Below are positions 54,672 through 63,526 of a stretch of 64,000 nucleotides of DNA, in pieces. Positions within the stretch are counted from its first letter, which is position 1, and each line of letters starts with the position of its first letter. Source of the DNA: Synechococcus sp. HJ21-Hayes (GTDB lineage Bacteria; Cyanobacteriota; Cyanobacteriia; PCC-6307; Cyanobiaceae); contig NZ_JAGQBW010000015.1 of assembly GCF_024345835.1 (NCBI RefSeq), positions 1 through 64,000 on the forward strand, written 5' to 3'. The position numbers and the translations under genes are program-made. Under the pieces are notes generated by a model that worked only from the letters and a program-made list of their open reading frames with translations, made no database searches and was not told where the DNA came from.

Positions 54672-55520
54672 TCAGCTTCCCTGCGTTCCACCAGGTCTGC
54701 CCTCGCTCCCTCGGAAGAAAGTCAACTGGAGGCCCTGGCTGTTCTGCTGCTGGGCCATCCACAGCGCCGTTCCATTAATTCCAGCATCGTGAGTTTGCTG
54801 GAAATCTCGCGCACCAGCAGCGATCTCGATGAGTTGTGGCTGATCAGTGGAGCCCTTGCAGACATTCGCGACGGCTTCCACGTGTTTCAGCACCACCACC
54901 ACACCCGCAAGGTTGCGGTGTTTGGTTTGGCCAGAACCCAGCCCTCTGACCCCTCCTACCAACTCGCCGAGGAGTTAGCGGCAGAGGCCGTGCAGCGAGG
55001 GTCTGAGGTGATGACCGTGATACAGACGGGGCGCACCCCGCCCATGCACTTGGTGATGCTCGCTCCGACCGGCGACGACTTCTGGCCAAGCTGGCTGGGG
55101 GACATGCAGAAGGTAGTGGTGAACCGCGGCCTGATCTCCGCGGAGGACACTGCCCTGCTCAAGCAGGCCCGCAGCGCCGCTGAGGCCATGGATCACGTAT
55201 CGCAGTTCTACCGGGTGTTCCATACTGCCCAGTTCGCTGAAGACGTGATGGAGCTGTTGCTCCACAGCGCCATTTCCGCCGAGACCCTCCACAGCCTCAA
55301 CCATGACTTCGACGCCCTGGTGCAGGAAGGCGCCATCAGCCAGGGCGAGAGTTGTGATGCCCACGGCATCCTGCGGCACTGCCTGCGCTTCCATCTCGAT
55401 AAGCGCCGCATGGGCCTGCTCTATCGCATGATCGACCGCCTCAACGGCCTGGAGCTGCTCGCCGCGGCCGCGATCGAACAACCTGGCCAACGTCTTTGCG
55501 CCACACCACCACGCCCATGA
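54672..55520 (+). pseudogene. LOG-family (Lonely Guy, cytokinin riboside 5'-monophosphate phosphoribohydrolase-like) gene with catalytic core deleted
   Basis: The frame is open from the trxA stop to 55520. The first canonical start is GTG at 54789 (243 codons), yet family-like sequence begins earlier (EESQLEALAVLLLGHPQRR) with no ATG/GTG/TTG. Flanks fit the cyanobacterial TIGR00730 family: SRTSSDLDELWLISGALADIRDGFHVFQ, RKVAVFGLARTQPSDPSYQLAEELA, then IQTGRTPPMHLVMLAPTGDDFWPSWLG and a C-terminal helical part. At 55016/55017 EVMT joins VIQTG directly, so the GGGxGxMxxAN and PGGxGTxxE nucleotide-binding and catalytic segments (roughly 70-80 residues) are missing in frame. The remaining ORF may still be translated but cannot be an active LOG enzyme. 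Confidence 0.72.
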
Positions 55521-56143
55521 CCCGCATCGGCCTGATCGACTACGGCATGGGCAACCTGCACTCGGTGCAGCGGGCCTTCGAGCGGCTGGGGGCCGAGGTA
55601 ACAACCGTGCCTTCCCCTGCCGCCATGGCATCCTGCGCAGCCCTAGTGCTGCCGGGCGTGGGGGCCTTCGATCCAGCGATGGAACGGCTGCAGGCCTCGG
55701 GGCTCGTACCGGCCATCCAGGCCTGGTGCGCCGCTGGCCGGCCCCTGCTGGGCATCTGCCTGGGCTTGCAGCTGCTGTTCGAAGCCAGCGATGAGGGCAG
55801 CGCCAGGGGCCTGGGCCTGATCCGGGGGCGCGTGACCGCGCTGCCCCGCAGTCCCGGGCATCCCATTCCCCACATGGGCTGGGCACCCCTGCTACCCGCC
55901 AGCCCCAGCCCACTACTGCCCGAAGGAGCCCCTCCTGCCTGGGTGTATTTCGTGCATTCCTACGCCGCAGTGCCCAGCAATCCGGCCTGCATCACCGGCC
56001 GGGTGGCCTTCGGCGACGTGGCCGTGACAGCCGCCCTCTGGCAGGGCGCCGTAGCCGCCTGCCAGTTCCATCCGGAGAAATCGAGCCTGGCGGGCCAGCT
56101 GATGCTGCAGCGCTGGCTGAACTGGGTGGCCCAGCCGTCATGA
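55517..56143 (+). CDS. hisH: Imidazole glycerol phosphate synthase, glutamine amidotransferase subunit
   Basis: 208 residues from ATG at 55517, overlapping the LOG remnant's stop (ATGA). Supplies ammonia from glutamine to HisF in histidine synthesis. N-terminal IGLIDYGMGNLHSVQRAFERLG, ALVLPGVGAFDPAMERL, nucleophile Cys in LLGICLGLQLLFEAS, HMGWAPLLP, and the catalytic His/Glu in AACQFHPEKSSLAGQLML. Complete. Its stop overlaps the rsmD start (ATGA). Confidence 0.97.
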   Translation: MTRIGLIDYGMGNLHSVQRAFERLGAEVTTVPSPAAMASCAALVLPGVGAFDPAMERLQASGLVPAIQAWCAAGRPLLGICLGLQLLFEASDEGSARGLGLIRGRVTALPRSPGHPIPHMGWAPLLPASPSPLLPEGAPPAWVYFVHSYAAVPSNPACITGRVAFGDVAVTAALWQGAVAACQFHPEKSSLAGQLMLQRWLNWVAQPS

Positions 56144-56739
56144 GCCTGCGCCTGAGCGGCGGCCGCAAACTGCAGAGCCCGCCCGGCAGCCTGGCAAGGC
56201 CCACGCCCTCCCGGGTACGACTGGCGGTGATGAACATGCTGGCCACAGAACTGCCCGGAGCCTTCTGGCTGGATCTGTTCTGTGGCAGCGGTGTCATGGG
56301 CTGCGAGGCCCTGCAAAAAGGGGCGGCAGCCGTTGTGGCCGTTGATCAGGACCGGCGCATGCAGGCCACAACCCGCAAAAATCTCGAAGCCGTGGCGAGA
56401 GGGTTGCCCCAACCCGTAGCGGTGGAGGTGGTGGCCCAGGAGGTGCTGCGCTGGCTGGGGGCGGGGGCGCTGGAGCGCTGCAGCGGCTCGCCGATGGCCC
56501 AGGGCTTTGATCTGATCTATGCCGATCCGCCCTACAGCGCTGAGCTCTACGGGGCCGTGGCCGCCGCGGTGATGCAAGGCAGCTGGCTCAAACCGGGAGG
56601 CCTACTGCTGTGGGAACACGCAACAATGACCCAGCCCGAAGTTCCTCCAGGCTGGATCGCTGTGAAGCACAAGCGCTATGGCACGAGCTCCGTCTTGATG
56701 CTGAAGCAACGCAAGACGCTGGACAGCCACCAGCACTGA
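56140..56739 (+). CDS. rsmD: 16S rRNA (guanine(966)-N(2))-methyltransferase
   Basis: 199 residues. SAM-dependent N2-methylation of G966 in the small-subunit rRNA. Motifs: LSGGRKLQSPPGSLARPTPSRVRLAVMNML, SAM-binding FWLDLFCGSGVMGCEALQKGAAAVVAVDQDRR, and catalytic DPPY in FDLIYADPPYSAELYGAVAAAV, followed by GGLLLWEHA. Translationally coupled to hisH. Its end lies 19 bases from convergent petG. Confidence 0.93.
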   Translation: MSLRLSGGRKLQSPPGSLARPTPSRVRLAVMNMLATELPGAFWLDLFCGSGVMGCEALQKGAAAVVAVDQDRRMQATTRKNLEAVARGLPQPVAVEVVAQEVLRWLGAGALERCSGSPMAQGFDLIYADPPYSAELYGAVAAAVMQGSWLKPGGLLLWEHATMTQPEVPPGWIAVKHKRYGTSSVLMLKQRKTLDSHQH

Positions 56740-56758
56740 GAGCCAGTGGCCCCGTGGA

Positions 56759-56872
56759 TCAGCCCCCCAGGGCGCCACCACGGCGGTACTGGTTCCAGGC
56801 GGCCACAAACAGACCGGTAAGGGTCACGGGAATCAGACCGAGCACGATGCCGCAGAGCAGGGGTTCGATCAT
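56759..56872 (-). CDS. petG: Cytochrome b6f complex subunit PetG
   Basis: A 37-residue single-helix protein: [18 protein letters not shown] then [19 protein letters not shown]. It is the complete length of PetG, a small subunit at the edge of the cytochrome b6f complex in the thylakoid, required for assembly. The ATG is at 56872. Easily missed because of its size. Divergent from the cytochrome cM-like gene, 76 bases apart. Confidence 0.97.
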   Translation of the reverse strand: MIEPLLCGIVLGLIPVTLTGLFVAAWNQYRRGGALGG

Positions 56873-56948
56873 GGGTCTGGTGCAACCGGTAGGCGTTGCA
56901 CAATTCTCCCACGGCCCGGGTGGGCAGTGTGACCACCGCGCAACAACT

Positions 56949-57335
56949 GTGACCGCAGAGCCAACGCCAACCCCCACCGATGGCCCCAAGCGGGGCTTGA
57001 TCTCCGCCCTGGTGCTGCTGGCCACGGCCTGTGTGGTCCTGGTGCTGGCCTTTGCCTTGCCGGCAGCCCGCAGCGATCCCTACACCCGCAGCACGTTGCA
57101 ACTGGGGGGCTCAATGGAGCGCGGGGAGCAGCTGTTTCTGATCAACTGCGCCGGCTGCCATGGCATGGCCGCCCAAGGGCTGGTGGGCCCCAACCTGCAT
57201 GGCGTGGCCGAGCGGAAGAACAACCGGCAGCTGATCCAGCAGGTGGTGAGTGGCCGCACGCCCCCGATGCCCCGCTTCCAACCGGAGCCCCAGGCCATGG
57301 CCGACCTGCTCTCCTATCTGCATCAGCTCTCGTGA
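56949..57335 (+). CDS. cytM: Class I cytochrome c, cytochrome cM-like
   Basis: 128 residues from GTG at 56949. An N-terminal uncleaved-looking hydrophobic segment ([21 protein letters not shown]) anchors the protein. Haem site CAGCH at about residues 67-71 in [30 protein letters not shown], with axial Met in [16 protein letters not shown] (about 107). Size, anchor and GRTPPMPRF fit cytochrome cM, which modulates respiratory/photosynthetic electron flow in the dark. PetJ-type cytochrome c6 is less likely because of the anchor. Overlaps the next gene (GTGA). Confidence 0.82.
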   Translation: MTAEPTPTPTDGPKRGLISALVLLATACVVLVLAFALPAARSDPYTRSTLQLGGSMERGEQLFLINCAGCHGMAAQGLVGPNLHGVAERKNNRQLIQQVVSGRTPPMPRFQPEPQAMADLLSYLHQLS

Positions 57336-58090
57336 CGCTGGCGGTGGTGCTGGTGGAGCCGGCGGGCCCCCTCAATGTGGGCAGCGTGGCCAGGCTCTGC
57401 GCCAATTTCGCCATCGATCAACTGCGCCTGGTGGCCCCCCGCTGCGACCACCTGGGGGACGAAGCGCGGCGCATGGCTGTGCACGGTGGCTGGCTGCTGG
57501 AGCAAGCCACCCTGTTCCCCGACCTGGCCTCGGCCGTGGCCGATTGCCGCCGAGTGGTGGCCACCAGTGGCCGCATCGAGCAGGAGGGCCTGCCCCTGAG
57601 CGGCCCCCAGGAAGGACTGCGCTGGCTACTGGCCGGCCGTGATGCCGATGACAGCACCACGGCTTCCCCCACGGTGGCGGCCCTGGTGTTCGGCCGGGAG
57701 GACCGGGGCCTGAGCAACGATGAACTGCTGCAGGCAGGACGGGTGCTGCGCATCGCCACCGGCCCGGCCTACGCCTCACTAAACCTCTCCCACGCCGTGG
57801 CGATCTGCCTGCACGAGCTGCAGCAGCAGCGCCAGGCCCCGGCGCCGGCCATGCCCCCAGGCTGCGAGCTGACCGGAGAACCCTCTGCCAGGGGCAACCT
57901 CGAGGCGGTGCTGGCCGACGCCGAAGCGCTGCTGCTGGATGTGGGCTTCCTCTATCCCCATACCGCCCACGCCCGCATGGCCAAAGTGCGCGCCCTGCTG
58001 CAACGGGCCCAAGTGAGCGACGAGGACGTGGCTCTGGTGCGCGGCATGGTTCGCCAACTGCGCTGGGCAGCCACCAGAGAGACCCCTTAA
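57332..58090 (+). CDS. TrmJ-like SPOUT RNA 2'-O-methyltransferase
   Basis: 252 residues from GTG at 57332. SPOUT knot domain: AVVLVEPAGPLNVGSVARLCANFAIDQLRLVAPRC, VVATSGR, ALVFGREDRGLSNDELLQAGRVLRIATGPAYASLNLSHAVAICLHEL. The C-terminal helical extension (MAKVRALLQRAQVSDEDVALVRGMVRQLRW) is that of TrmJ, which methylates tRNA position 32. rRNA targets cannot be excluded. Coupled to the cytochrome gene by GTGA. Confidence 0.9.
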   Translation: MTLAVVLVEPAGPLNVGSVARLCANFAIDQLRLVAPRCDHLGDEARRMAVHGGWLLEQATLFPDLASAVADCRRVVATSGRIEQEGLPLSGPQEGLRWLLAGRDADDSTTASPTVAALVFGREDRGLSNDELLQAGRVLRIATGPAYASLNLSHAVAICLHELQQQRQAPAPAMPPGCELTGEPSARGNLEAVLADAEALLLDVGFLYPHTAHARMAKVRALLQRAQVSDEDVALVRGMVRQLRWAATRETP

Positions 58091-58118
58091 GGTCTGGCCC
58101 GATCCCGTTCCGATCAGC

Positions 58119-59225
58119 GTGAGCTCCAGTCGCCCCCCTCGCCCTGGCAACGGCAGCGCCTGGGGCCCACCCCTGCGGCTGGTGTTGCGCCTGCTGGTGA
58201 TGGGTGTGGGGCTCGGGCTGATCAGCGGCACGGTGTTGAAACTGCTGGCGCCACGGCTGGCCCAGGGCGCCGTGGACATGCCCCGGGCCAATCCCAGCGC
58301 CACCTCCCCCCTGCAACCCCTGCAGCGGGGCCTCAACCTCGGGCGCTTTGAGCCCCGCACCGAACTCACGGCCCTGAGCCAGAAATGGGCGCAACTGGCC
58401 GCCGTTCACAAGGACCTCAAGGCCAGTGGCTACCTGCTCGTGCTGGACGACGGCCGCTTTGCCCAGCTCCAGGCCGAACTTCCCCTGCCGGCCGCCAGCG
58501 CGATCAAGACGCCGATCCTGCTAGCGGGCCTCGAGGATCTCGACGCCGGCAAGCTGCGCTGGAACGAACCCCTGCCGCTCACGAAGGAGGTCATGGGAGG
58601 TGGGGCAGGCTGGATGGCCAGCAAACCCCTCGGCACCCGATTCCCCTTCTACGAGGCGGCCATGGAAATGATCCGGGTGAGCGATAACAGCGCCACCAAC
58701 CTGTTGATCAAACGGCTCGGGGGCAAGACGACCCTCAACGCCCGCTTCCAGGCCATGGGGCTGAGCGGCACGGTGATCAACAACTGGCTGCCGGATCTCG
58801 ACGGCACCAACACCACCACTTCCCACGACCTAGCCCGGGCCATCGCCCTGGTGGACACCGGCGAAAAACTCAGCCCGCGGGCCCGGGATCTGTTCCGCGA
58901 AGTGATGGGCAAATCCCGCACCAATACCCTCCTGCCCCTGGGCCTGTTGATGGGCCTGGGGGGCGACTCCCCCGATCCCGACAGCGACCTGCTGGCCCAT
59001 GGCGTCACCGTGCTCAACAAGACCGGTGATATCGGCATTGCCTACGCCGATGGCGGCCTGATCGAACTGCCCAATGGGCAACGGGCCGTGGCGGCCTTCA
59101 TGGTGAAGGGCCCCTTCAACGATCCGCGCTCCACCGACCTGATCCGAGCCATGGCGGCAGAAGTGGCGAAAACACTGATCGGCCGCAGCAGCAGTAGTTC
59201 CCAGCCCCGAGCGACCAACCCATGA
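58119..59225 (+). CDS. Class A beta-lactamase-related serine hydrolase
   Basis: 368 residues from GTG at 58119. A membrane anchor or signal (LRLVLRLLVMGVGLGLISGTVLKLL) leads to a serine hydrolase domain with Ser-x-x-Lys SAIK (S127, K130), the SDN triad SDNSATN (188-190) and KTG in LNKTGDIGIAYADG (301-303). The order and spacing match class A beta-lactamases and related DD-peptidases; the Glu of the omega loop is not obvious, so penicillinase activity is not assured. In cyanobacteria such proteins may trim peptidoglycan. Ends with an ATGA overlap. Confidence 0.85.
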   Translation: MSSSRPPRPGNGSAWGPPLRLVLRLLVMGVGLGLISGTVLKLLAPRLAQGAVDMPRANPSATSPLQPLQRGLNLGRFEPRTELTALSQKWAQLAAVHKDLKASGYLLVLDDGRFAQLQAELPLPAASAIKTPILLAGLEDLDAGKLRWNEPLPLTKEVMGGGAGWMASKPLGTRFPFYEAAMEMIRVSDNSATNLLIKRLGGKTTLNARFQAMGLSGTVINNWLPDLDGTNTTTSHDLARAIALVDTGEKLSPRARDLFREVMGKSRTNTLLPLGLLMGLGGDSPDPDSDLLAHGVTVLNKTGDIGIAYADGGLIELPNGQRAVAAFMVKGPFNDPRSTDLIRAMAAEVAKTLIGRSSSSSQPRATNP

Positions 59226-60586
59226 TTCCCCCCCTGCTGCTGGCGGCAACACCGCCCCCTGCTGCCCCCACCACGCTGGTGCGCCCCCAGACCGTGGCCC
59301 CCTTGCCTGGTGCTCTGGACGGAGTGCTGATGCTGAATGACAACAACCCGGAGCTGATCACCGCACCGGGCATTCTGCTCTCCACCTTCCCGGCGGCCGG
59401 GCGACCTGAACCGAGAGCCCACCTGGATGTGGCTCTCAACGGTCGCTTCGACCTGTTCAGCCACCACGTGTACGCGGGCAAGCCCGAGAGCCTCGACTCC
59501 ACCCTGTGGCTGGCGGTTCTGGCCCAACCCCGTGGCACCGAGCCCGTGACACTCAAGTTACTGGCGGGCTCCACCGCCCTGTCCCAGGCCACGGACCGGG
59601 TGCAGCCATCGGCGCCATTCCTGCCCCTGCCGGCCGTGCTGCCCCAGGACGGCAGCACCTTCTCAGGCCCCGGCAGCCGGGTGGCCACGGAACTGCTGAT
59701 CCGCCAGCGCAGCCCGCTGCTGCCCGATCAGTGGCAACTGCCGCCAAACCGGGCCACCACCCTGGTGGTGCTGCCCCTGCCGGTGAAAGGCCTCGACCCC
59801 CTACTCAACGGCCGCAACCTGCAGCTGCGGCTGGTGAGCAGCGGACCGGTGAGTGTGGCCACGCTGGCAGCCTTCGGCACGGGCGACCAGCCGCCCACGC
59901 CGGAGAGCTGGGCCCCCATGCTGAACGGCCCCCTGAGCCCCAAGGAGCACACCCCAACACCTCGGGGCAGCAAGGGCCAGCTGATCTACTCACGCGTCAG
60001 CGGCGTACAAGTGGGCAGCATCTGGCGCACCAGCCTCACCGACCCCGGCAAGCGCTGGCTGAGCGCCTCCCGCGCGCCCATCTCCTGGCCGATCAGCTCC
60101 CTGGAACGGGGCAGCCTGGGCAGCGGCCAGGTGCAAACCGCCGAACTGCAGGCCCTCTATCCCGGCACCGCCTGGGCGGCCCATGGCAACTACGGCGTGG
60201 AGTACGACCTCTCCATCCCCCTGCGCAACGACAGCAAGGCCCCGCTGCAGCTGCAGTTGGCCTTCGAATCACCACTCAAATCCGACCAGCCCCTGGGCGG
60301 GTTGCGCTTCAACACCACCCCGGCGAAGGCCGTGATGTTTCGCGGCACGGTGGAGGTGAGTGGCTTGGACGACGGGACCGGCAAACCCATGGGCCGGCGC
60401 GGTTTCCACCTGATCCAACGGGCCGGCCAGCAGGGGCCGGCCCTGGGCACGGTGAGCCTGGCCCCCGGGGCCCAGCGGCAGCTGCAGGTGCGGCTGATCT
60501 ACCCGGCCGATGCCACCCCGCCCCAGGTGCTGAGCCTGTTGCGTGTGAAACAATCGCCAACAAACCCAGCCAGCAGCCAACCGTGA
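59222..60586 (+). CDS. DUF3370 domain-containing secreted protein
   Basis: 454 residues. A short N-terminal hydrophobic segment (PPLLLAATPPPAAP) may be a signal. The DUF3370 pattern is seen in LPGALDGVLMLNDNNPELI, GRFDLFSHHVYAGKPESLDSTLWLAVLAQP, QPPTPESWAPMLNGPLSPKEHTPTP, HGNYGVEYDLSIPLRNDSKAPLQLQLAFESPL, MFRGTVEVSGLDDGTG. The domain is largely cyanobacterial, beta-rich and uncharacterised. Overlaps genes on both sides by four bases, suggesting co-translation with the serine hydrolase and chlI. Confidence 0.85.
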   Translation: MIPPLLLAATPPPAAPTTLVRPQTVAPLPGALDGVLMLNDNNPELITAPGILLSTFPAAGRPEPRAHLDVALNGRFDLFSHHVYAGKPESLDSTLWLAVLAQPRGTEPVTLKLLAGSTALSQATDRVQPSAPFLPLPAVLPQDGSTFSGPGSRVATELLIRQRSPLLPDQWQLPPNRATTLVVLPLPVKGLDPLLNGRNLQLRLVSSGPVSVATLAAFGTGDQPPTPESWAPMLNGPLSPKEHTPTPRGSKGQLIYSRVSGVQVGSIWRTSLTDPGKRWLSASRAPISWPISSLERGSLGSGQVQTAELQALYPGTAWAAHGNYGVEYDLSIPLRNDSKAPLQLQLAFESPLKSDQPLGGLRFNTTPAKAVMFRGTVEVSGLDDGTGKPMGRRGFHLIQRAGQQGPALGTVSLAPGAQRQLQVRLIYPADATPPQVLSLLRVKQSPTNPASSQP

Positions 60587-61671
60587 CGCAAGCCCGCAAG
60601 CGCCGGGTCTTCCCCTTCACCGCGATCGTGGGCCAGGAGGAGATGAAGCTGGCCCTACTGCTCAACGTGATCGACCCGCGCATCGGCGGCGTGATGATCA
60701 TGGGCGACCGGGGCACCGGCAAATCCACCACCATCCGCGCCCTGGCCGACCTGCTGCCCGAGATCGACGTGGTGGCCGGCGATCCCTACAACAGCTCGCC
60801 CCAGGATCCAGATCTCCAGAGCGCCGAGGTGCGCCTGCGGGCTGAGCACGGCGAGGCACTGTCCACCGAGAAGCGCCAGGTGCCGATGGTGGACCTGCCC
60901 CTGGGCGCCACCGAAGACCGCCTCTGCGGCACCATCGACATCGAGAAGGCACTCAGCGAGGGCGTGCGGGCCTTTGAGCCAGGCCTCCTGGCCAAGGCCA
61001 ACCGCGGCCTGCTTTACGTGGACGAGGTGAACCTGCTGGACGACCACTTGGTGGACGTGCTGCTGGATTCGGCCGCTTCCGGCTGGAACACCGTGGAACG
61101 CGAGGGCGTGAGCGTGCGCCACCCGGCCCGCTTCGTGCTGATCGGCTCCGGCAACCCCGAGGAAGGTGAACTGCGGCCTCAGCTGCTCGATCGCTTCGGC
61201 ATGAGCGTGGAGGTACGCACCGTGCGCGATCCCGAACTGCGGGTACAGGTGGTGGATCAGCGCACCAGCTTCGACAACGACCCCGACGGCTTCAACAACG
61301 GCGTGCAGCCCACCCAGGATGCACTTCAGGCCCGGGTGGTGGAAGCCCAGAACCGCCTGCCGCACGTGCAGATCGACGACGACCTGCGCATCCGCATCTC
61401 CGCCATCTGTGGGGAGCTGGATGTGGATGGCCTGCGGGGCGACATCGTGACCAACCGCGCAGCCCGGGCCCTAGCAGCCTTGGAGGGCCGCACGGAAGTT
61501 ACTGAGGACGACGTGGCCCGGGTGGCAGCCTGCTGTCTGCGCCACCGCCTGCGTAAGGATCCGCTCGAGCAGATCGACTCAGGCGACCGGGTTGTGAAGG
61601 TGTTCTGCAAGGTGTTCGAACGGGCTGAAGCCAGCGATCGCCGCCAATTCGAGCTGGCCCTCGCCGCCTAG
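60583..61671 (+). CDS. chlI: Magnesium chelatase ATPase subunit ChlI
   Basis: 362 residues from GTG at 60583 (GTGA overlap with the previous stop). AAA+ motor subunit that, with ChlD and ChlH, inserts Mg into protoporphyrin IX for chlorophyll. Motifs: [22 protein letters not shown], Walker [10 protein letters not shown] (41-49), [49 protein letters not shown] (Walker B), [23 protein letters not shown]. The Cys of AICGEL and the two others may allow thioredoxin control, as reported for plant ChlI. Complete. Confidence 0.97.
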   Translation: MTQARKRRVFPFTAIVGQEEMKLALLLNVIDPRIGGVMIMGDRGTGKSTTIRALADLLPEIDVVAGDPYNSSPQDPDLQSAEVRLRAEHGEALSTEKRQVPMVDLPLGATEDRLCGTIDIEKALSEGVRAFEPGLLAKANRGLLYVDEVNLLDDHLVDVLLDSAASGWNTVEREGVSVRHPARFVLIGSGNPEEGELRPQLLDRFGMSVEVRTVRDPELRVQVVDQRTSFDNDPDGFNNGVQPTQDALQARVVEAQNRLPHVQIDDDLRIRISAICGELDVDGLRGDIVTNRAARALAALEGRTEVTEDDVARVAACCLRHRLRKDPLEQIDSGDRVVKVFCKVFERAEASDRRQFELALAA

Positions 61672-62135
61672 TGCGCATCCTCGGCATCGATCCCGGCCTG
61701 GCCCGCGTGGGCTACGGGGTGATCGACACCGGCGGAGGCGTGCAGCAGATGCTCGATTGCGGCATCATCCGCACCGATCCCGGCACCAGCGAAGGCGATC
61801 GCATGGTGGAAATCGCCCGGGATCTGCGGGTACTGATCCGCACCTGGCAGCCCCAACTGGCAGCGGTGGAGAAGTTTTTCTTCTACCGCTCCAGCACCAC
61901 CATCTCCGTGGTGCAGGCCCGCGGGGTGGTGATGATGACCCTGGCCCGCTTCCGGGTGCCGGTGGTGGAGTTCCCCCCCATGCAGATCAAGCTGGCCATG
62001 GCCGGCCATGGCCACGCCGACAAGCACGACGTGCTGGCCGCCGTGATGCGTGAGCTCAACCTCAGCGATCCCCCCCGGCCCGACGACGCAGCCGATGCCT
62101 TGGCCGTGGCGCTCACCGGCTGGTTCCAGCGCTGA
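61671..62135 (+). CDS. ruvC: Crossover junction endodeoxyribonuclease RuvC
   Basis: 154 residues from GTG at 61671, sharing one base with the chlI stop (TAGTG). Cuts Holliday junctions during recombinational repair. Catalytic acidic residues: [18 protein letters not shown] (first Asp), [26 protein letters not shown] (Glu), and [37 protein letters not shown] (final Asp pair). Complete and of normal length. Confidence 0.96.
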   Translation: MRILGIDPGLARVGYGVIDTGGGVQQMLDCGIIRTDPGTSEGDRMVEIARDLRVLIRTWQPQLAAVEKFFFYRSSTTISVVQARGVVMMTLARFRVPVVEFPPMQIKLAMAGHGHADKHDVLAAVMRELNLSDPPRPDDAADALAVALTGWFQR

Positions 62136-62139
62136 GGCC

Positions 62140-62724
62140 GTGGACACACAGCCGCCCGCCCCAACCAAGCCCCTCCTGCGCCAGCACTACCGCTCCCGCC
62201 GTGGGGCGCTGCTGGCGGCAACAGAGGCACCGCTACTAGCCCTGGCGGCCGAGCATCTAGCGAACTGGATCCCTGCAGACCGCAGGCTTGGGCTCTACTG
62301 GCCCCTGCCGGGGGAAGCCGATCTGCGGCTCCTCAGCCAACACCCCCCCCTGCAGGGGCGCCTGGCCCTGCCCCGAATCGAGGCCGGGCGGTTGCACTAC
62401 CGCCCATGGCAGCCAGGCGATCCCCTGACGCCGGACGACGCCCGCATTCCGGCCCCAAGCACAGGGCCGCTACTGGAGCCTGAGCACCTAGGCCTGGTGC
62501 TGGCACCGGCCCTGGCCTTCGACTGCGCGGGCATCCGCCTGGGCTACGGCGGTGGCTGGTTCGATCGCCTGCGGACTGATCCTGCGTGGCGGGCGATCCC
62601 GGCCCTGGCGGTGCTGCCCAGCGGCTGCCTGGTGGAACGGTTACCCCGCGACGCCTGGGACATTCCCTTCCACGGCTGGCTGGATGAAACCGGACTCCAC
62701 TGGCTGAAGCTGGCCTCGGCTTGA
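62140..62724 (+). CDS. 5-formyltetrahydrofolate cyclo-ligase
   Basis: 194 residues from GTG at 62140, 4 bases after ruvC. Converts 5-formyl-THF to 5,10-methenyl-THF with ATP. Evidence: KPLLRQHYRSRRGALLAA (N-terminal Arg-rich helix), RLGLYWPLPGEADLR, LVLAPALAFDCAGIRLGYGGGWFDRLR (the GxRLGYGGGxYDR family signature, Phe for Tyr), ALAVLPSGCLVERLPRDAWDIP. Related to folate use with folD elsewhere in the window. Confidence 0.9.
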   Translation: MDTQPPAPTKPLLRQHYRSRRGALLAATEAPLLALAAEHLANWIPADRRLGLYWPLPGEADLRLLSQHPPLQGRLALPRIEAGRLHYRPWQPGDPLTPDDARIPAPSTGPLLEPEHLGLVLAPALAFDCAGIRLGYGGGWFDRLRTDPAWRAIPALAVLPSGCLVERLPRDAWDIPFHGWLDETGLHWLKLASA

Positions 62725-62811
62725 GGTTGCAAGCTATGTAACGGCCCCCCACGATCGGCGCTCGAACCCCGGCCATTTGCCAGGATCAGGGCATCGAACA
62801 GCTCAGCCGCA

Positions 62812-63054
62812 GTGGATCTTCAGGCCAACGACGCGTTCCTATCTGCCACTGCCGCGGGTCGCGCCGGAAGCACCACCAAGCGCGGACCCAGCATCAGGCT
62901 CTCCGCAGGCACGGCCGCTGAGCAGGTGCTGGCCTCGGAGCTGAAGAACCGCAACGAGCCCTCGGATGCCCTGTCCATGATGGTGAGTTCAATGGTGCGC
63001 ATGGTGCAGGCCGGTAAAACGAAGAGCACCGGCAGCCGCTGGTCCGCCTCCTGA
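62812..63054 (+). CDS. Small hypothetical protein
   Basis: 80 residues from GTG at 62812. Basic and Ser/Ala-rich at the start (AAGRAGSTTKRGPSIRLSAGTAAEQVLASELKNRNEPSDALSMMVSSMVRMV). Third codon positions are strongly GC-biased like neighbouring genes, and the frame is uninterrupted between fully coding neighbours, which supports a real gene. No domain recognised. Without it, 62725-63064 would be an empty 340-base gap. Confidence 0.5.
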   Translation: MDLQANDAFLSATAAGRAGSTTKRGPSIRLSAGTAAEQVLASELKNRNEPSDALSMMVSSMVRMVQAGKTKSTGSRWSAS

Positions 63055-63064
63055 GGTTCACGCC

Positions 63065-63526
63065 ATGTCCCGCCAGCTGATCGCCCCCCTGCTCGGCCTC
63101 GGCCTGCTGGTCGCACCGGCCACAGCCCGGGCCCACGGCATCGAGAGCAGTCTCACCAGGCTGCAGGCCCTGAGTGATGAGCTCACGTTGCAGAGCCAGT
63201 TCTCGAGCGGCGAACCCACCCGTGACGCCGTGGTGCGCCTGGTGCCTCCGGGTGGTGCCCCCATCGAGGTGGGACGCACGGACGCCCAGGGGCAACTGAG
63301 CTTTGCCCTGCCCAAAGGTGCCAGTGGCGACTGGGAGGTGCAGGTGGATGGCGGCGCAGGCCATCGCGACTACCTGGAGATGCCTGTGGAGGGCGGCCAG
63401 GCCCAACTCGATCGGGTGAGCCAGCACCATGCCCGCCCCTTGGGCCTGGCTTCGCTGGCGGGTCTCGGTGGCCTCGGAGCCGCTGCCATGCTGCTGGGAT
63501 TGCAGCGCATCCGACGCCCCCGTTAA
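63065..63526 (+). CDS. Secreted or membrane-anchored beta-sandwich protein
   Basis: 153 residues. Signal peptide LIAPLLGLGLLVAPATARAHG, a transthyretin/carboxypeptidase-regulatory-like repeat (DAVVRLVPPGGAPIEVGRTDAQGQLSFALPKGASGDWEVQVDGGAGHRDYLEMPV), and a C-terminal helix (LGLASLAGLGGLGAAAMLLGLQRI) with a basic end. The His after cleavage (AHG) recalls copper- or nickel-related periplasmic proteins, but metal binding is not shown. The stop overlaps the sufE start (TAATG). Confidence 0.72.
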   Translation: MSRQLIAPLLGLGLLVAPATARAHGIESSLTRLQALSDELTLQSQFSSGEPTRDAVVRLVPPGGAPIEVGRTDAQGQLSFALPKGASGDWEVQVDGGAGHRDYLEMPVEGGQAQLDRVSQHHARPLGLASLAGLGGLGAAAMLLGLQRIRRPR

